From contig JAISHO010000005.1 of assembly GCA_031262485.1 (NCBI GenBank), positions 35,766 through 99,765 on the forward strand: a DNA stretch of 64,000 bases, written 5' to 3'. The notes below the pieces were generated by a model, which saw only the letters and a program-made list of their open reading frames with translations, ran no database searches and was not told where the DNA came from. This document shows positions 35,874-44,693 of the stretch, in pieces (positions within the stretch are counted from its first letter, which is position 1; each line of letters opens with the position of its first letter). The translations under genes and the position numbers were made by a program. Origin of the DNA: Propionibacteriaceae bacterium (lineage in GTDB: Bacteria > Actinomycetota > Actinomycetes > Propionibacteriales > Propionibacteriaceae).

Positions 35874-36861
35874 CCTCTAGGGAAAACTGGTTTGTCGCTG
35901 TGGGGGCGATTCGGTACTGAAAACTACGTCCATCGCGCGGTTGCTTGACCGCGCGTCCTTCGTCGATCAGTTTTCCGAGAGAGTAGGTCGTTTGGCGAAG
36001 GGTGAGGCCGGCCGCCTCGGCGATCTCGCGGGTGGATCGGGGCTGATCGGTGAGAGCGGCGAGGACACGTTCTTCCGTCGAGGAGTGCTCGGAGTCGGAG
36101 GGGATCGTCCGTTTTTGTTCTGGTGACGGCGAGGAGCTTCGTAGAAATTGCAATTGAAATTGTCGACGGTCCGGCGAGGTGGAGAATGCTGATGACCGTG
36201 CGGCGCCAGCGCCCGGATCAGTGCTTGGCGAGTGGAGTGAGACGTCTGCCTCCGTGCCGGTCCTCGAGGGCATGGGGGTCGAACTGATCCGCGCGACGAA
36301 CCGGACACCGAGGTCATGGAACCGAATGGGCGGCAAACCGGCGGAGCGGAGGGCGGCTTGAGCGGTGGGGATGCCGCTGCCGAGACGCTCGACGACGCGT
36401 CCGCCGCCGGGTAGGCGGACGGATTGAAGGATGTCGGTGAGCCGGGCGTTGCGTAAGTGAGAAGCGGTGTGGCCGAGGGCGTCGACGCGGACACCGTAGA
36501 GACCGCCGGGGTTGGTGATGATGAGTTGGTCGCTGTTGATGACGACGCTGACGGGGGTGCTGAGTGCCCAAGGCCCGTAATCGCGGTGGATGAGAGCGTT
36601 GGCGATGAGCTCGCGGAGCGCGACTGGTGGGAATTCGTCGCCGGTGCGGACATCGCCGGTGATGGGATCTTCGACGAGGGGGTGCCGGGTCGCCCGGTGG
36701 GCCCAGGCGAGGGTGTCTTCGAGGAGGAGAGGGATGGGTCCAGTGAGATAAGCCGAGTCGGCCACACGCTGCCCTGCCTTCGTGGGGGCGACGCTGACCT
36801 GGACCCCGTAATTGGGGATGAATTGTTGCGGGTAGACGCCGAGCGCGAGTCTCGTCGGGCT
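35845..36861 (-). pseudogene. 5'-truncated ATP-binding (AlbA_2/HATPase type) regulator
   Basis: The frame between an in-frame stop at 36862-36864 and 35845 encodes the middle and end of a Schlafen/AlbA_2-type ATP-binding protein: GVYPQQFIPNYGVQVSVAP, the GHKL-like LRELIANALIHRDY, GGLYGV, RLGSGIPTAQ, then a winged helix (STREIAEAAGLTLRQTTY). The N-terminal AlbA_2 domain is missing. A GTG at 36765 could still start a shortened protein, but homology continues upstream of it, so I consider the gene broken. Confidence 0.65.
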
Positions 36862-37033
36862 CTATGCGGCAACCGCACTATCGCGTTAAACTATGTGCAA
36901 CGGCACAGCGTCATCGTCGACGAGAGGGCTCGCGAGTCCGCCGTCGGGGCGTCACCGTCCACCTCTCCGCGCCAGCGTGAAGGCCGACGCCAACCATGAC
37001 GATGCGTTGTGATCCCCCACTCGAAGGAGAGAT

Positions 37034-37792
37034 ATGTCCATTTATGAGGATTTCGCGGGCAAGACCGCGCTTGTCACCGGAGCCGGCTCCGGGATCGGGA
37101 AGACGACAGCATTGCGGCTGGCCGAAGAGGGAGCCCAGGTTCTCTGCGTCGACGTCGTCCAAAGCGGCGCCAACGCGGTGGCCGATGAGATCGCCGCTGC
37201 CGGCGGGGAGGCGACGCCGTTCGTCGCCGACGTGGCCGACTCCGTCCAGGTGAAAGCCGCCGTCGACTTCGCCGTCTACACCTACGGCAAGCTCGATCTG
37301 GCGTTCAACAACGCCGGCATTGGCGGGCCGAACGGGCTGCTCGCCGACATCGACATCGCCGGCTATCGGCGCACCATCGACGTCGACATGAATTCGGTGT
37401 TCTACTGCATGTTTTACGAGATCCCCCACATGATCAAGGCGGGCGGCGGCTCGATCGTCAACACCTCGTCGATCTACGGGCTCATCGGCACCGCCACCTC
37501 GGTGCCCTATGTCACCGCCAAGCACGGCGTCACCGGCCTGACGAAGGCGGCCGCCATCGGTTACGCGCACCAGAACATCCGCGTCAACTCAATCCACCCG
37601 GGCGTCATCGAAACGGCGCTCATCGGGGCCCTCGACGAGGCCTCGCGCGAGGAGCTCATGAACCGGCACGCCCAAGGCCGATTCGGCACCGACGACGAGG
37701 TCGCCGAGGCGGTGCTGTTCCTCCTCTCGGATCGCTCCAGTTTCACCTCAGGCACCCAGTTCACCGTCGACGGCGGCTACACCTCCCACTGA
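37034..37792 (+). CDS. SDR-family oxidoreductase, tandem copy 1
   Basis: Classical short-chain dehydrogenase, 252 residues: TGAGSGIGKT cofactor loop, NNAGIGG, catalytic Ser in NTSSIYG and YVTAKHG with Tyr and Lys, and the C-terminal FTSGTQFTVDGGYTSH. An acidic residue after the second strand (CVDVV) suggests NAD(H). AAGGAG precedes the ATG. Highly similar to the next gene. Confidence 0.92.
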   Translation: MSIYEDFAGKTALVTGAGSGIGKTTALRLAEEGAQVLCVDVVQSGANAVADEIAAAGGEATPFVADVADSVQVKAAVDFAVYTYGKLDLAFNNAGIGGPNGLLADIDIAGYRRTIDVDMNSVFYCMFYEIPHMIKAGGGSIVNTSSIYGLIGTATSVPYVTAKHGVTGLTKAAAIGYAHQNIRVNSIHPGVIETALIGALDEASREELMNRHAQGRFGTDDEVAEAVLFLLSDRSSFTSGTQFTVDGGYTSH

Positions 37793-37901
37793 CCCACCCC
37801 CACCAGGGCGCCCAAGCGCCGAACGAACGCGACGAGCGCGACGCGAATCCACCGCCGACGAGCGCGCAGGCCCGCCCTGGCCCTTCTTTCAGGAGAACAC
37901 C

Positions 37902-38693
37902 ATGACCACGAAAACACACACGAAGCCCAAGACGTCCGAAAAGACGAAAGAGTTCAAGGGCAAGGTCGCGTTCATCACCGGCGCGGCCTCCGGCATCGGC
38001 GAGGAGACGGCCATCCGGTTGGCCGCCGACGGCGCCCAGGTCGTCCTCGTCGACCTCAACAAGAAAACCGCCCAGGCGCTGGCCGATCGGATCATCGCCA
38101 ACGGTGGCGAAGCGGCGCCGTTCGTCGCCGATGTCGCCGATCAAGTCCAGGTCAAAGCGGCCGTCGACTTCACCGTCTCGACCTACGGCAAACTCGACCT
38201 CGCCTTCAACAACGCCGGAATCGGCGGCCCGGCCGGTCTGCTCGCCGACATCGACATCGACAGCTACCGGCGCACCATCGACGTCAACTTGAACTCTGTC
38301 TTCTATGGGATGTATTACGAGATCCCGGAGATGCTCAAGGCCGGCGGCGGCGCCATCGTCAACACCTCGTCGATCCTCGGCCTCGTCGGCACGGGCACGG
38401 CTGTCCCCTACGTCGCCGCGAAGCACGCCCTCACCGGGATGACGCAGGCCGCCGCCATCGGCTACGCCCATCAGAACATTCGCATCAACTCGATCCACCC
38501 CGGCTACATCGACACCCCCCTGCTCAAGAACATGGACGACAACAGCCGCAAGGCCCTCATGGACCGCCACGCCCAAGGCCGTTTCGGCACCGACGCGGAA
38601 GTCGCTGAATCCGTTGTCTTCCTGTTGTCGGATCGGTCGAGCTTCACCTCGGGCACCCAGTTCGTCGTCGACGGGGGCTACACCGCCCACTGA
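37902..38693 (+). CDS. SDR-family oxidoreductase, tandem copy 2
   Basis: 263 residues; TGAASGIGEE, NNAGIGG, NTSSILG, YVAAKHA, TSGTQFVVDGGYTAH. The two copies agree through most of their length, so this is a tandem duplication; copy 2 has an additional Lys/Thr-rich head of about 14 residues. Acidic VDLN again suggests NAD(H). Probably sugar or polyol oxidation, not shown. AGGAG precedes ATG. Confidence 0.92.
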   Translation: MTTKTHTKPKTSEKTKEFKGKVAFITGAASGIGEETAIRLAADGAQVVLVDLNKKTAQALADRIIANGGEAAPFVADVADQVQVKAAVDFTVSTYGKLDLAFNNAGIGGPAGLLADIDIDSYRRTIDVNLNSVFYGMYYEIPEMLKAGGGAIVNTSSILGLVGTGTAVPYVAAKHALTGMTQAAAIGYAHQNIRINSIHPGYIDTPLLKNMDDNSRKALMDRHAQGRFGTDAEVAESVVFLLSDRSSFTSGTQFVVDGGYTAH

Positions 38694-38732
38694 TCGCCTC
38701 GATCGCCGACGATCACACGGCGAACCAAACGC

Positions 38733-38767
38733 GGGCGCGCCTCCCGGGAAACCGGGACGGCGCGCCC
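38733..38767. terminator. Intrinsic hairpin after the SDR pair
   Basis: GGGCGCGCC-TCCCGG-GAAA-CCGGGA-CGGCGCGCCC, a long GC stem with a one-base bulge. It separates the SDR pair from the MFS gene. Confidence 0.75.
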
Positions 38768-38821
38768 ACGCTTTCCACGTATCAGTAGTCTTTGCACGAT
38801 GAAAGCGAACGGGGAGCCACG

Positions 38822-40051
38822 ATGACGGAGGATGCGCCGGCCGGTGGTTGGCGCCGTTTCGCCATCGCCGCCTACGGGCCGCCCTTCCTCGCCTCGATCG
38901 GGTTCGGCGCCGTCACCCCGCTCATCGCCTTGTCAGCCCTCGCGCTCGGGGCGTCCGTCGGGCTCTCCGCCCTCATCGCCGGGCTGACGGCGATCGCCCA
39001 GTTGCTGAGCGACCTGCCGGCCAGCTGGATCGCCACCCGGCTAGGGGAAAAGCGCGCTATCATCGCCGCTTGCCTGTGGGACGCCGTCTTCATGACGGTC
39101 GCGTTCAGCGCCTTCTCCTTGCCGGTGCTGTGCGTCGCCGTCTTCGCCATCGGCATCTCCGGGGCTGTCTTCGGTTTGGCTCGCCACACCTATATCACCG
39201 AGGCGGCGCCGGTACGGTTCCGCGCCCGGGCGCTTTCGACGCTCGGCGGCATCCACCGGATCGGCTTCTTCATCGGCCCCTTGGCCGGCTCCGCCATCAT
39301 CGCTCTCGCCGGGCTGACCGCCGCCTACGCCTTCGCCGCCGTCATGTGCCTCGTCGCCGCCGGGGTGACAGCCCTGCTGCCCGACCTTCCCGCCGACGTC
39401 CGCGAGCGCCGTCGCACACCGGAGGGCGCGCCCCGTCTCGGCGCGGTGCTGCGCGATCACGCGCGGATCTTCGCGCTACTCGGCACCGGAGTCCTCGCCC
39501 TCGCCCTCGTCCGCGCTGTCCGCCAGACGATCCTGCCGCTGTGGTGCGAGTCGATCGGGATGACCCCGTCGGCCACCTCGCTCATCTTCGCGCTCTCGAT
39601 GGCGGTCGACATGAGCCTCTTCTTCGTCGGCGGCTCGATCATGGACCGCTTCGGGCGCTTCTGGGTCGCGACCCCGTCGATGATCGTCCTCGGCGGCGGC
39701 CTCATCGCGCTAGCTTTCGCGCACACCACCGTCACTGTCGCCCTCGTCGCGATCCTCCTCGGGCTCGGCAACGGCATCGGTTCGGGCATCATCATGACAC
39801 TAGGCTCCGACGCCTCGCCCGCCGCCGGTCGGCCCCACTTCCTCGCCGGATGGCGCCTCATGGGCGACTTGGGCGGCACACTCGGCCCGCTCGCGCTCTC
39901 CGCCATCACGACACTGGCCAGCCTGGCGGCCGCCTCCGTCGTGCTCGGAATCGTCTCCTTCGCCGGCGCCGCCTGGTTGGGTTACGGCATCACCCACGCG
40001 GGGAGCGCACCTCAGCGAGGTGCCGACAGGCTTCCTCGGTCGGCTCCGTGA
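38822..40051 (+). CDS. MFS transporter
   Basis: 409 residues with about 12 TM segments. GGGGAG lies before ATG 38822; a TTG 30 bp upstream is less likely. Loop 2-3 has WIATRLGEKRAI (degenerate MFS motif A), and GSIMDRFGRF repeats it in the second half. Substrate unknown; drug/metabolite efflux type. Confidence 0.85.
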   Translation: MTEDAPAGGWRRFAIAAYGPPFLASIGFGAVTPLIALSALALGASVGLSALIAGLTAIAQLLSDLPASWIATRLGEKRAIIAACLWDAVFMTVAFSAFSLPVLCVAVFAIGISGAVFGLARHTYITEAAPVRFRARALSTLGGIHRIGFFIGPLAGSAIIALAGLTAAYAFAAVMCLVAAGVTALLPDLPADVRERRRTPEGAPRLGAVLRDHARIFALLGTGVLALALVRAVRQTILPLWCESIGMTPSATSLIFALSMAVDMSLFFVGGSIMDRFGRFWVATPSMIVLGGGLIALAFAHTTVTVALVAILLGLGNGIGSGIIMTLGSDASPAAGRPHFLAGWRLMGDLGGTLGPLALSAITTLASLAAASVVLGIVSFAGAAWLGYGITHAGSAPQRGADRLPRSAP

Positions 40052-40099
40052 TCGATCAGCGACATGCGTTCGAAGCTCGCCTGCTCCCAAGCGCGACGT

Positions 40100-40693
40100 T
40101 CAGCTAGGTGTGTTCCCCGTCGATCCGACGGTGGGCGCGTCCGTCGTCACGTCGGCTGGCGGGGCCAAGGGTGCGATCTTCGCCCAGACGATGAAGATGA
40201 TCGAGACGACGATGAGCGCGATCCCGGTGATGAGGTTGGCGTTGATATTCCCCGTCTTGTTGTATTCCGGGTCGAAGACGAGTCCGCAGACGACGAGGAA
40301 CACACCGATGAGCCCGAGCGCGACGGAGATGAAGGTACGGATGTCGAAGGCGGTGCCGTGGTCGTGCGCCTCTTGATCCTCTTCGGCGGTCGTCGAGACG
40401 GTGAGGACGGGGGTCGACGAGGTGGTCTCCAAGGGTGATTCAGCGGCGCTGGGCGGAGTGGCGCCCTCCGGCGAGGTCGTCGAGACGACATCGGGGCCGC
40501 CAACAGAGATGGCGTCGGGTTGGCTGTTCGAAGCGACGTCCGGTTCGCCGCCGGAGTTGGGAATAAGAGAAGGGGCCGAACCGGTCGGGGTCGTCATGCC
40601 TTCGGGTGTGACACCCGTGGACTCGGCGGGGATGCCCGATGTGGTGTCGGACGGCGTGGGGCGAGGTGTGGGGTTCGATGACGAGACACTCAT
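40100..40693 (-). CDS. Small two-TM protein with Ser/Thr/Pro-rich head
   Basis: 197 residues. Residues 1-105 are Ser/Thr/Pro-rich and disordered-looking; two TM segments follow (TFISVALGLIGVFLVVCGLV; LITGIALIVVSIIFIVWAKI). AAGGA precedes ATG. Starts 23 bp after the sodium symporter, so it may be a small partner of it. Confidence 0.75.
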   Translation of the reverse strand: MSVSSSNPTPRPTPSDTTSGIPAESTGVTPEGMTTPTGSAPSLIPNSGGEPDVASNSQPDAISVGGPDVVSTTSPEGATPPSAAESPLETTSSTPVLTVSTTAEEDQEAHDHGTAFDIRTFISVALGLIGVFLVVCGLVFDPEYNKTGNINANLITGIALIVVSIIFIVWAKIAPLAPPADVTTDAPTVGSTGNTPS

Positions 40694-40716
40694 GATGAAT
40701 CCTTCTTAATGTCGGC

Positions 40717-42414
40717 TCACGCGAAGATGATGTTGAGGACGATGACCATGGCGAGGGAGACGCCGGCCAGCGGCACCGGACGGCGATACCACGGGTAGGT
40801 GCGCCCGTCGTGATCTTGACGGCGTTCCTTGGGGGTGAGCGAGTAGACGAAGCCGACCAACTCCTCCTCCTTGCGTGGTGTCGTGAACTGGGTGACGATG
40901 ACGGACAGCACGATGTCGACGACGAAGGCCGCGCCCGCCGCGACGAAGGCACCGCCTTGCCCGGGCAGGTTGATGACGCCGGTCTCGTTGCAGACGAACA
41001 CGGCGACGGCGGAGAGGGTGCCGAAGACGAGGCCGACCCAACCGGCCGTCGGTGTCATCCGCTTCCACAACATGCCGAGCAGGAAGGTGGCGAACAACGG
41101 TGCGTTGAAGAAGCCGAACAACGTCTGGAGATAATCCATGAGGTTGTCGAACTGCCCGGCGATGGCGGCGGTGAAGATGGCGATGACGGTCGCCGCGATC
41201 GTCGCGATCCGCCCGAGCTTGAGGTAATAACCGTCACTCTTGTTCTTCTGGATGTAGCGTTCCCAGATGTCGTAGGTGATGACGGTGTTGAACGCGGAGA
41301 TGTTGGCCGCCATGCCAGCCATGAAGGCGGCCAGCAGGCCCGTCACCGCCAGGCCGAGCAGGCCGTTGGGCAGGACGTCCCGCATCAAATACAGCAATGA
41401 TTGGTTCCAGGTGATCGAGGTGTCGCCCGATCCGGCTTTGAAGGCGATGATCTCCGGCACGAGGACGGCGGCGATCATGCCGGGGATGATGACGATGAAC
41501 GGGATGAACATCTTGGGGAACGATCCGATGATCGGGGTGAGACGGGCCGAGCGGATCGAGTTCGACGCCATGGCGCGCTGCACTTCGACGAAGTTCGTCG
41601 TCCAATACCCGAAGGAGAGGACGAAGCCGAGCCCGAAGACGATGCCGATGACGGAGAGCACCGGGGAGCCGAAGCCGGAGAGGGCTTGCCCGGGCCAGCT
41701 CGACATCTGCTCGGCGCCGCAGCCGTAGGTCTGCCCGGGCGCGCAGGGCGAGGCGGAGACCCGATCGACGAGCCCTTGCCAACCGCCGATCCGGTGCATG
41801 CCGATGAGGGTGAGCGGCAACAGCCCGGCGACGATGACGAAGAACTGGAGCACCTCGTTGTAGATCGCGGCTGAGAGCCCGCCCAGCGTGATGTAAGACA
41901 ACACAATCGCGGCGGCGACGATGAGGGCGACCCACATCGGCCAGCCCAGCATGGCGTTGACGATCGAGCCCAGCAGGTAGAGGTTGACGCCGGCGATGAG
42001 CAACTGGGCGCAGGCGAAGGAGATCGAGTTGACGAGGTGGGCGGTGACACCGAAGCGCTTGAGCATGAACTCCGGCACCGAACGCACCTTGGAGCCGTAA
42101 TAGAAAGGCATCATGACGACGCCGAGGAAGAGCATGGCCGGGATCGCGCCGACCCAGAAATAGTGCGCCGTCGGCAACCCATATTGGGCGCCGGTGGCCG
42201 ACATCCCCATGATCTCGACCGCCCCGAGGTTGGCCGAGATGAACGCCAACCCGGTGATCCAGGCCGGCAACGACCGCCCCGAGAGCAAGAAGTCGAGAGC
42301 GTTGGAGACCTTGCGGCGGGCCATGAACCCGATCCCCAGCACGAGGGTGAAGTAGATGACGAGGGGCACATAGTCATACCAGCGTGCGCTGATGATGGTC
42401 TCGTAAGGCAGCAT
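40717..42414 (-). CDS. Sodium:solute symporter (SSS/SGLT family)
   Basis: 565 residues from ATG 42414, preceded by GAGGAG; about 13-14 TM segments. ISANLGAVEIMGMSATGAQY is the family signature near TM2; an extracellular loop with CAPGQTYGCGAEQ may form a disulfide; SFGYWTTNFVEVQRAMA is typical of SGLT-type sugar transporters. Sodium-driven uptake of a sugar or similar solute. The start at 42441 has no support. Confidence 0.92.
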   Translation of the reverse strand: MLPYETIISARWYDYVPLVIYFTLVLGIGFMARRKVSNALDFLLSGRSLPAWITGLAFISANLGAVEIMGMSATGAQYGLPTAHYFWVGAIPAMLFLGVVMMPFYYGSKVRSVPEFMLKRFGVTAHLVNSISFACAQLLIAGVNLYLLGSIVNAMLGWPMWVALIVAAAIVLSYITLGGLSAAIYNEVLQFFVIVAGLLPLTLIGMHRIGGWQGLVDRVSASPCAPGQTYGCGAEQMSSWPGQALSGFGSPVLSVIGIVFGLGFVLSFGYWTTNFVEVQRAMASNSIRSARLTPIIGSFPKMFIPFIVIIPGMIAAVLVPEIIAFKAGSGDTSITWNQSLLYLMRDVLPNGLLGLAVTGLLAAFMAGMAANISAFNTVITYDIWERYIQKNKSDGYYLKLGRIATIAATVIAIFTAAIAGQFDNLMDYLQTLFGFFNAPLFATFLLGMLWKRMTPTAGWVGLVFGTLSAVAVFVCNETGVINLPGQGGAFVAAGAAFVVDIVLSVIVTQFTTPRKEEELVGFVYSLTPKERRQDHDGRTYPWYRRPVPLAGVSLAMVIVLNIIFA

Positions 42415-42726
42415 TCTTCGTCTCCTCTCTCCGCGTGGCATGACGGGCAGCGGAGGTCAGTCCCGTGGGGTCGGCCGCCGTTGATCGGCCGCCTCGCGGT
42501 TCGAAGCGGGGGAGGTGGCCGGCGTCGCCGGCCCCAGCCTGGGGATAGAAAAAGACTACTACTTGTGACGTGCCAATTGTTCACTGTTGTAATGGGGATT
42601 TCCGTTGGCAGGATGTCAACTCGCGGAGACCTGGGAAGTGGCGGGGGTGATCGTCGCACGTTCATCCCCTCTGGTGTCGTGCTCGACGTCGTCCCGGTGT
42701 CGCGTTGTCGTGATTCCGGGAAAACC

Positions 42727-42795
42727 GGAAGTCTAACTCCAGGAAAACGGGAGTTAGACTTCCTGGAAAACGGGAGTTAGACTTCCAGGAAAACG
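42727..42795. repeat. Three 23-bp units upstream of DUF4143 copy 2
   Basis: Units start at 42727, 42750 and 42773. The last two begin GGAGTTAGACTTCC; the first carries the same 14-mer inverted (GGAAGTCTAACTCC) in the same place, then all share GGAAAACG. A partial unit precedes at ~42716. It ends 23 bp before the GTG start at 42819, over the likely promoter. Confidence 0.9.
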
Positions 42796-42818
42796 GGAAC
42801 TGGAACAGGGAGGGTCAC

Positions 42819-44090
42819 GTGGAAGTCCCGGGAAGCTATCGGCCGAGGCTCGTCGACGACGCCGTCGCGAGCGCTCTTCGTGGGGCTGGCGCCGTCGTCC
42901 TCGAGGGGCCGAAATGGTGTGGGAAAACGTGGACGGGCATGGCCCATGCCAATTCGGCGGTGTGGGTGGCCGATCCATCGGGCAACTACATGACGCGCCG
43001 GATCGCCCAATCGGATCCGTTCTCGTTGCTTGAGGGTGAGCGCCCCGTCCTCGTCGACGAATGGCAGGACGCCCCCGGGCTGTGGGACGCGGTGCGGATG
43101 GCGGTCGATCGCCATCCGGGGCCTGGGCAGTTCCTATTGACGGGTTCGGCGACGCCGCGCGACGACGCGGTGTCCCACAGCGGCACCGGGCGCATCACGC
43201 GGCTGAGAATGTGGCCGATGACCTTGGCTGAGAGCGGTGTCTCCAGCGTCGAGGTGTCCTTGTCTGGCCTTCTGGACGGTCGCGTGCCTACGGGCCGGAG
43301 TCACTGGTCTGAAGAGGACCTCATTGAAGCGATCCTTCGCGGGGGGTGGCCGGGAACGCTCGATCTGCCGACGGCAGACGCTATGCGTCAGCCGATCGGC
43401 TATCTGGAATCGGTGGCGTATTCGGACGCGTCTCGGATCGACGGTGTCCGGAGAGATCCGTCTCGGTTGGAGGCGTTGCTCGCTTCGTTGTCGCGCACCA
43501 CCGCCACGCTCGTCAGCGGGGCGACGTTAGCGAGGGACATGGCGTCGTCCGGCGAAACCGTCGCTACGAAGACGGTCGCCACCTACCTCGATGTGCTTCG
43601 ACGCCTCCATGTGCTCGTCGAGATCCCCGCCTGGGCGCCTGCCTTGCGTTCCCCGGTGCGTCTACGCAGCAGCCCCAAGCGAATCCTGTGCGACCCCTCT
43701 CTAGCCGCTGCTGGGCTTCATGCCACACAAGCCACCCTGGCGGCCGATCGCAAGACCATGGGTCTCCTCTTCGAAGCCCTGTGTTTGCGCGACCTCTCGG
43801 TCTACGCGCAAGGATTGCCAGGACGCGTCTTCCATTACCACGACGAATCCGAACTCGAGGCTGACGCTATCGTCCAAGCCGACGACGGCCGCTGGATGGC
43901 CGTCGAGATCAAACTCGGAGCCGAGCAGGAGGACGCCGCCGCGAAATCTCTTCTCGCCCTCGACGAGAAGATGACGAGAGCGGGAGAGCGCTCAGCCTCG
44001 GCGCTCGTCGTCATCGTGGGCCTGGATAGTTTCGCGCACCGCCGCGACGACGGCGTCATCGTCGTCCCCGCCGACACGCTCGGTCTGTAA
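42819..44090 (+). CDS. AAA_14/DUF4143 ATPase, copy 2
   Basis: 423 residues, GTG start after GGAGG. Walker A GPKWCGKT (30-37), Walker B LVDEWQ, LTGSATP; C-terminal nuclease-like EADAIV...VEIKLG. Same layout as copies 1 and 3. Alone between the symporter gene and the riboswitch. Confidence 0.9.
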   Translation: MEVPGSYRPRLVDDAVASALRGAGAVVLEGPKWCGKTWTGMAHANSAVWVADPSGNYMTRRIAQSDPFSLLEGERPVLVDEWQDAPGLWDAVRMAVDRHPGPGQFLLTGSATPRDDAVSHSGTGRITRLRMWPMTLAESGVSSVEVSLSGLLDGRVPTGRSHWSEEDLIEAILRGGWPGTLDLPTADAMRQPIGYLESVAYSDASRIDGVRRDPSRLEALLASLSRTTATLVSGATLARDMASSGETVATKTVATYLDVLRRLHVLVEIPAWAPALRSPVRLRSSPKRILCDPSLAAAGLHATQATLAADRKTMGLLFEALCLRDLSVYAQGLPGRVFHYHDESELEADAIVQADDGRWMAVEIKLGAEQEDAAAKSLLALDEKMTRAGERSASALVVIVGLDSFAHRRDDGVIVVPADTLGL

Positions 44091-44199
44091 GAATCCGAAC
44101 CTCCTTGCGTCTGGTGATAGCGGCAGGCGGTCGTTGGACAATGGCCTTCGGGCTTGGCCGGCGAGGCGCCTCACGTCGTTGTGAGCGCGTGCTCCCCGA

Positions 44200-44402
44200 T
44201 GGTTGACCCGACCTTGTCGAACTGCTTGAATGAGCGCACTGTTCCCGGTCGCGCGAGCGCTTGAGGGAACCCGGTGAGAGACCGGGACTGCGGACCACAA
44301 CTGTGATCGTGGACGAAGGCGTTGTTGCCACTGTCGTACCTGTAGCGGGGCGATGGGAAGGGACGCCGGAGGATGAAGCGAGAGTCAGGAGACCTGCCGT
44401 GA
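44200..44402 (+). promoter_or_regulatory. Cobalamin riboswitch
   Basis: Carries the conserved blocks in order: GGGAACCCGGTGAGAGACCG followed by GGACTG, CACAACTGTGA, and the B12 box GTCAGGAGACCTGCC at 44384-44398. A GTTCCC/GGGAAC stem encloses the first part. Expected to shut off the gene at 44694 when adenosylcobalamin is plentiful. Confidence 0.92.
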
Positions 44403-44693
44403 ACAGCCAGATGAATTCTTGGGTCATGTGAGGAATCGAATCTTCTATTCCTGACGGCAGTCGTCCTGTCGCCTTGTGCCGCCCCTGCGTGGGCGGTGTC
44501 GTTCGGCGGGGCGGTGTTGTCGCGCGCGGTGACCCCTGAGCTGAACAGGGAAACCATGAGAGAACCGAATGACACCAGCGATCGCCCGGAGGATCTGCTG
44601 ACGGCTGGCGAGGGCGCGGGACGCGCCTCAGTGGGGGTGAGGTGCGGGCGCCACGACGCCGCGCTCCTCGCAGTCAAGAGAAGGCCTCCGTGC

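Noticed and set aside
44056..44427. Minus-strand frame with a hydrophobic start over the riboswitch
   Set aside because: The same DNA has conserved cobalamin riboswitch blocks on the plus strand; no support for a gene.
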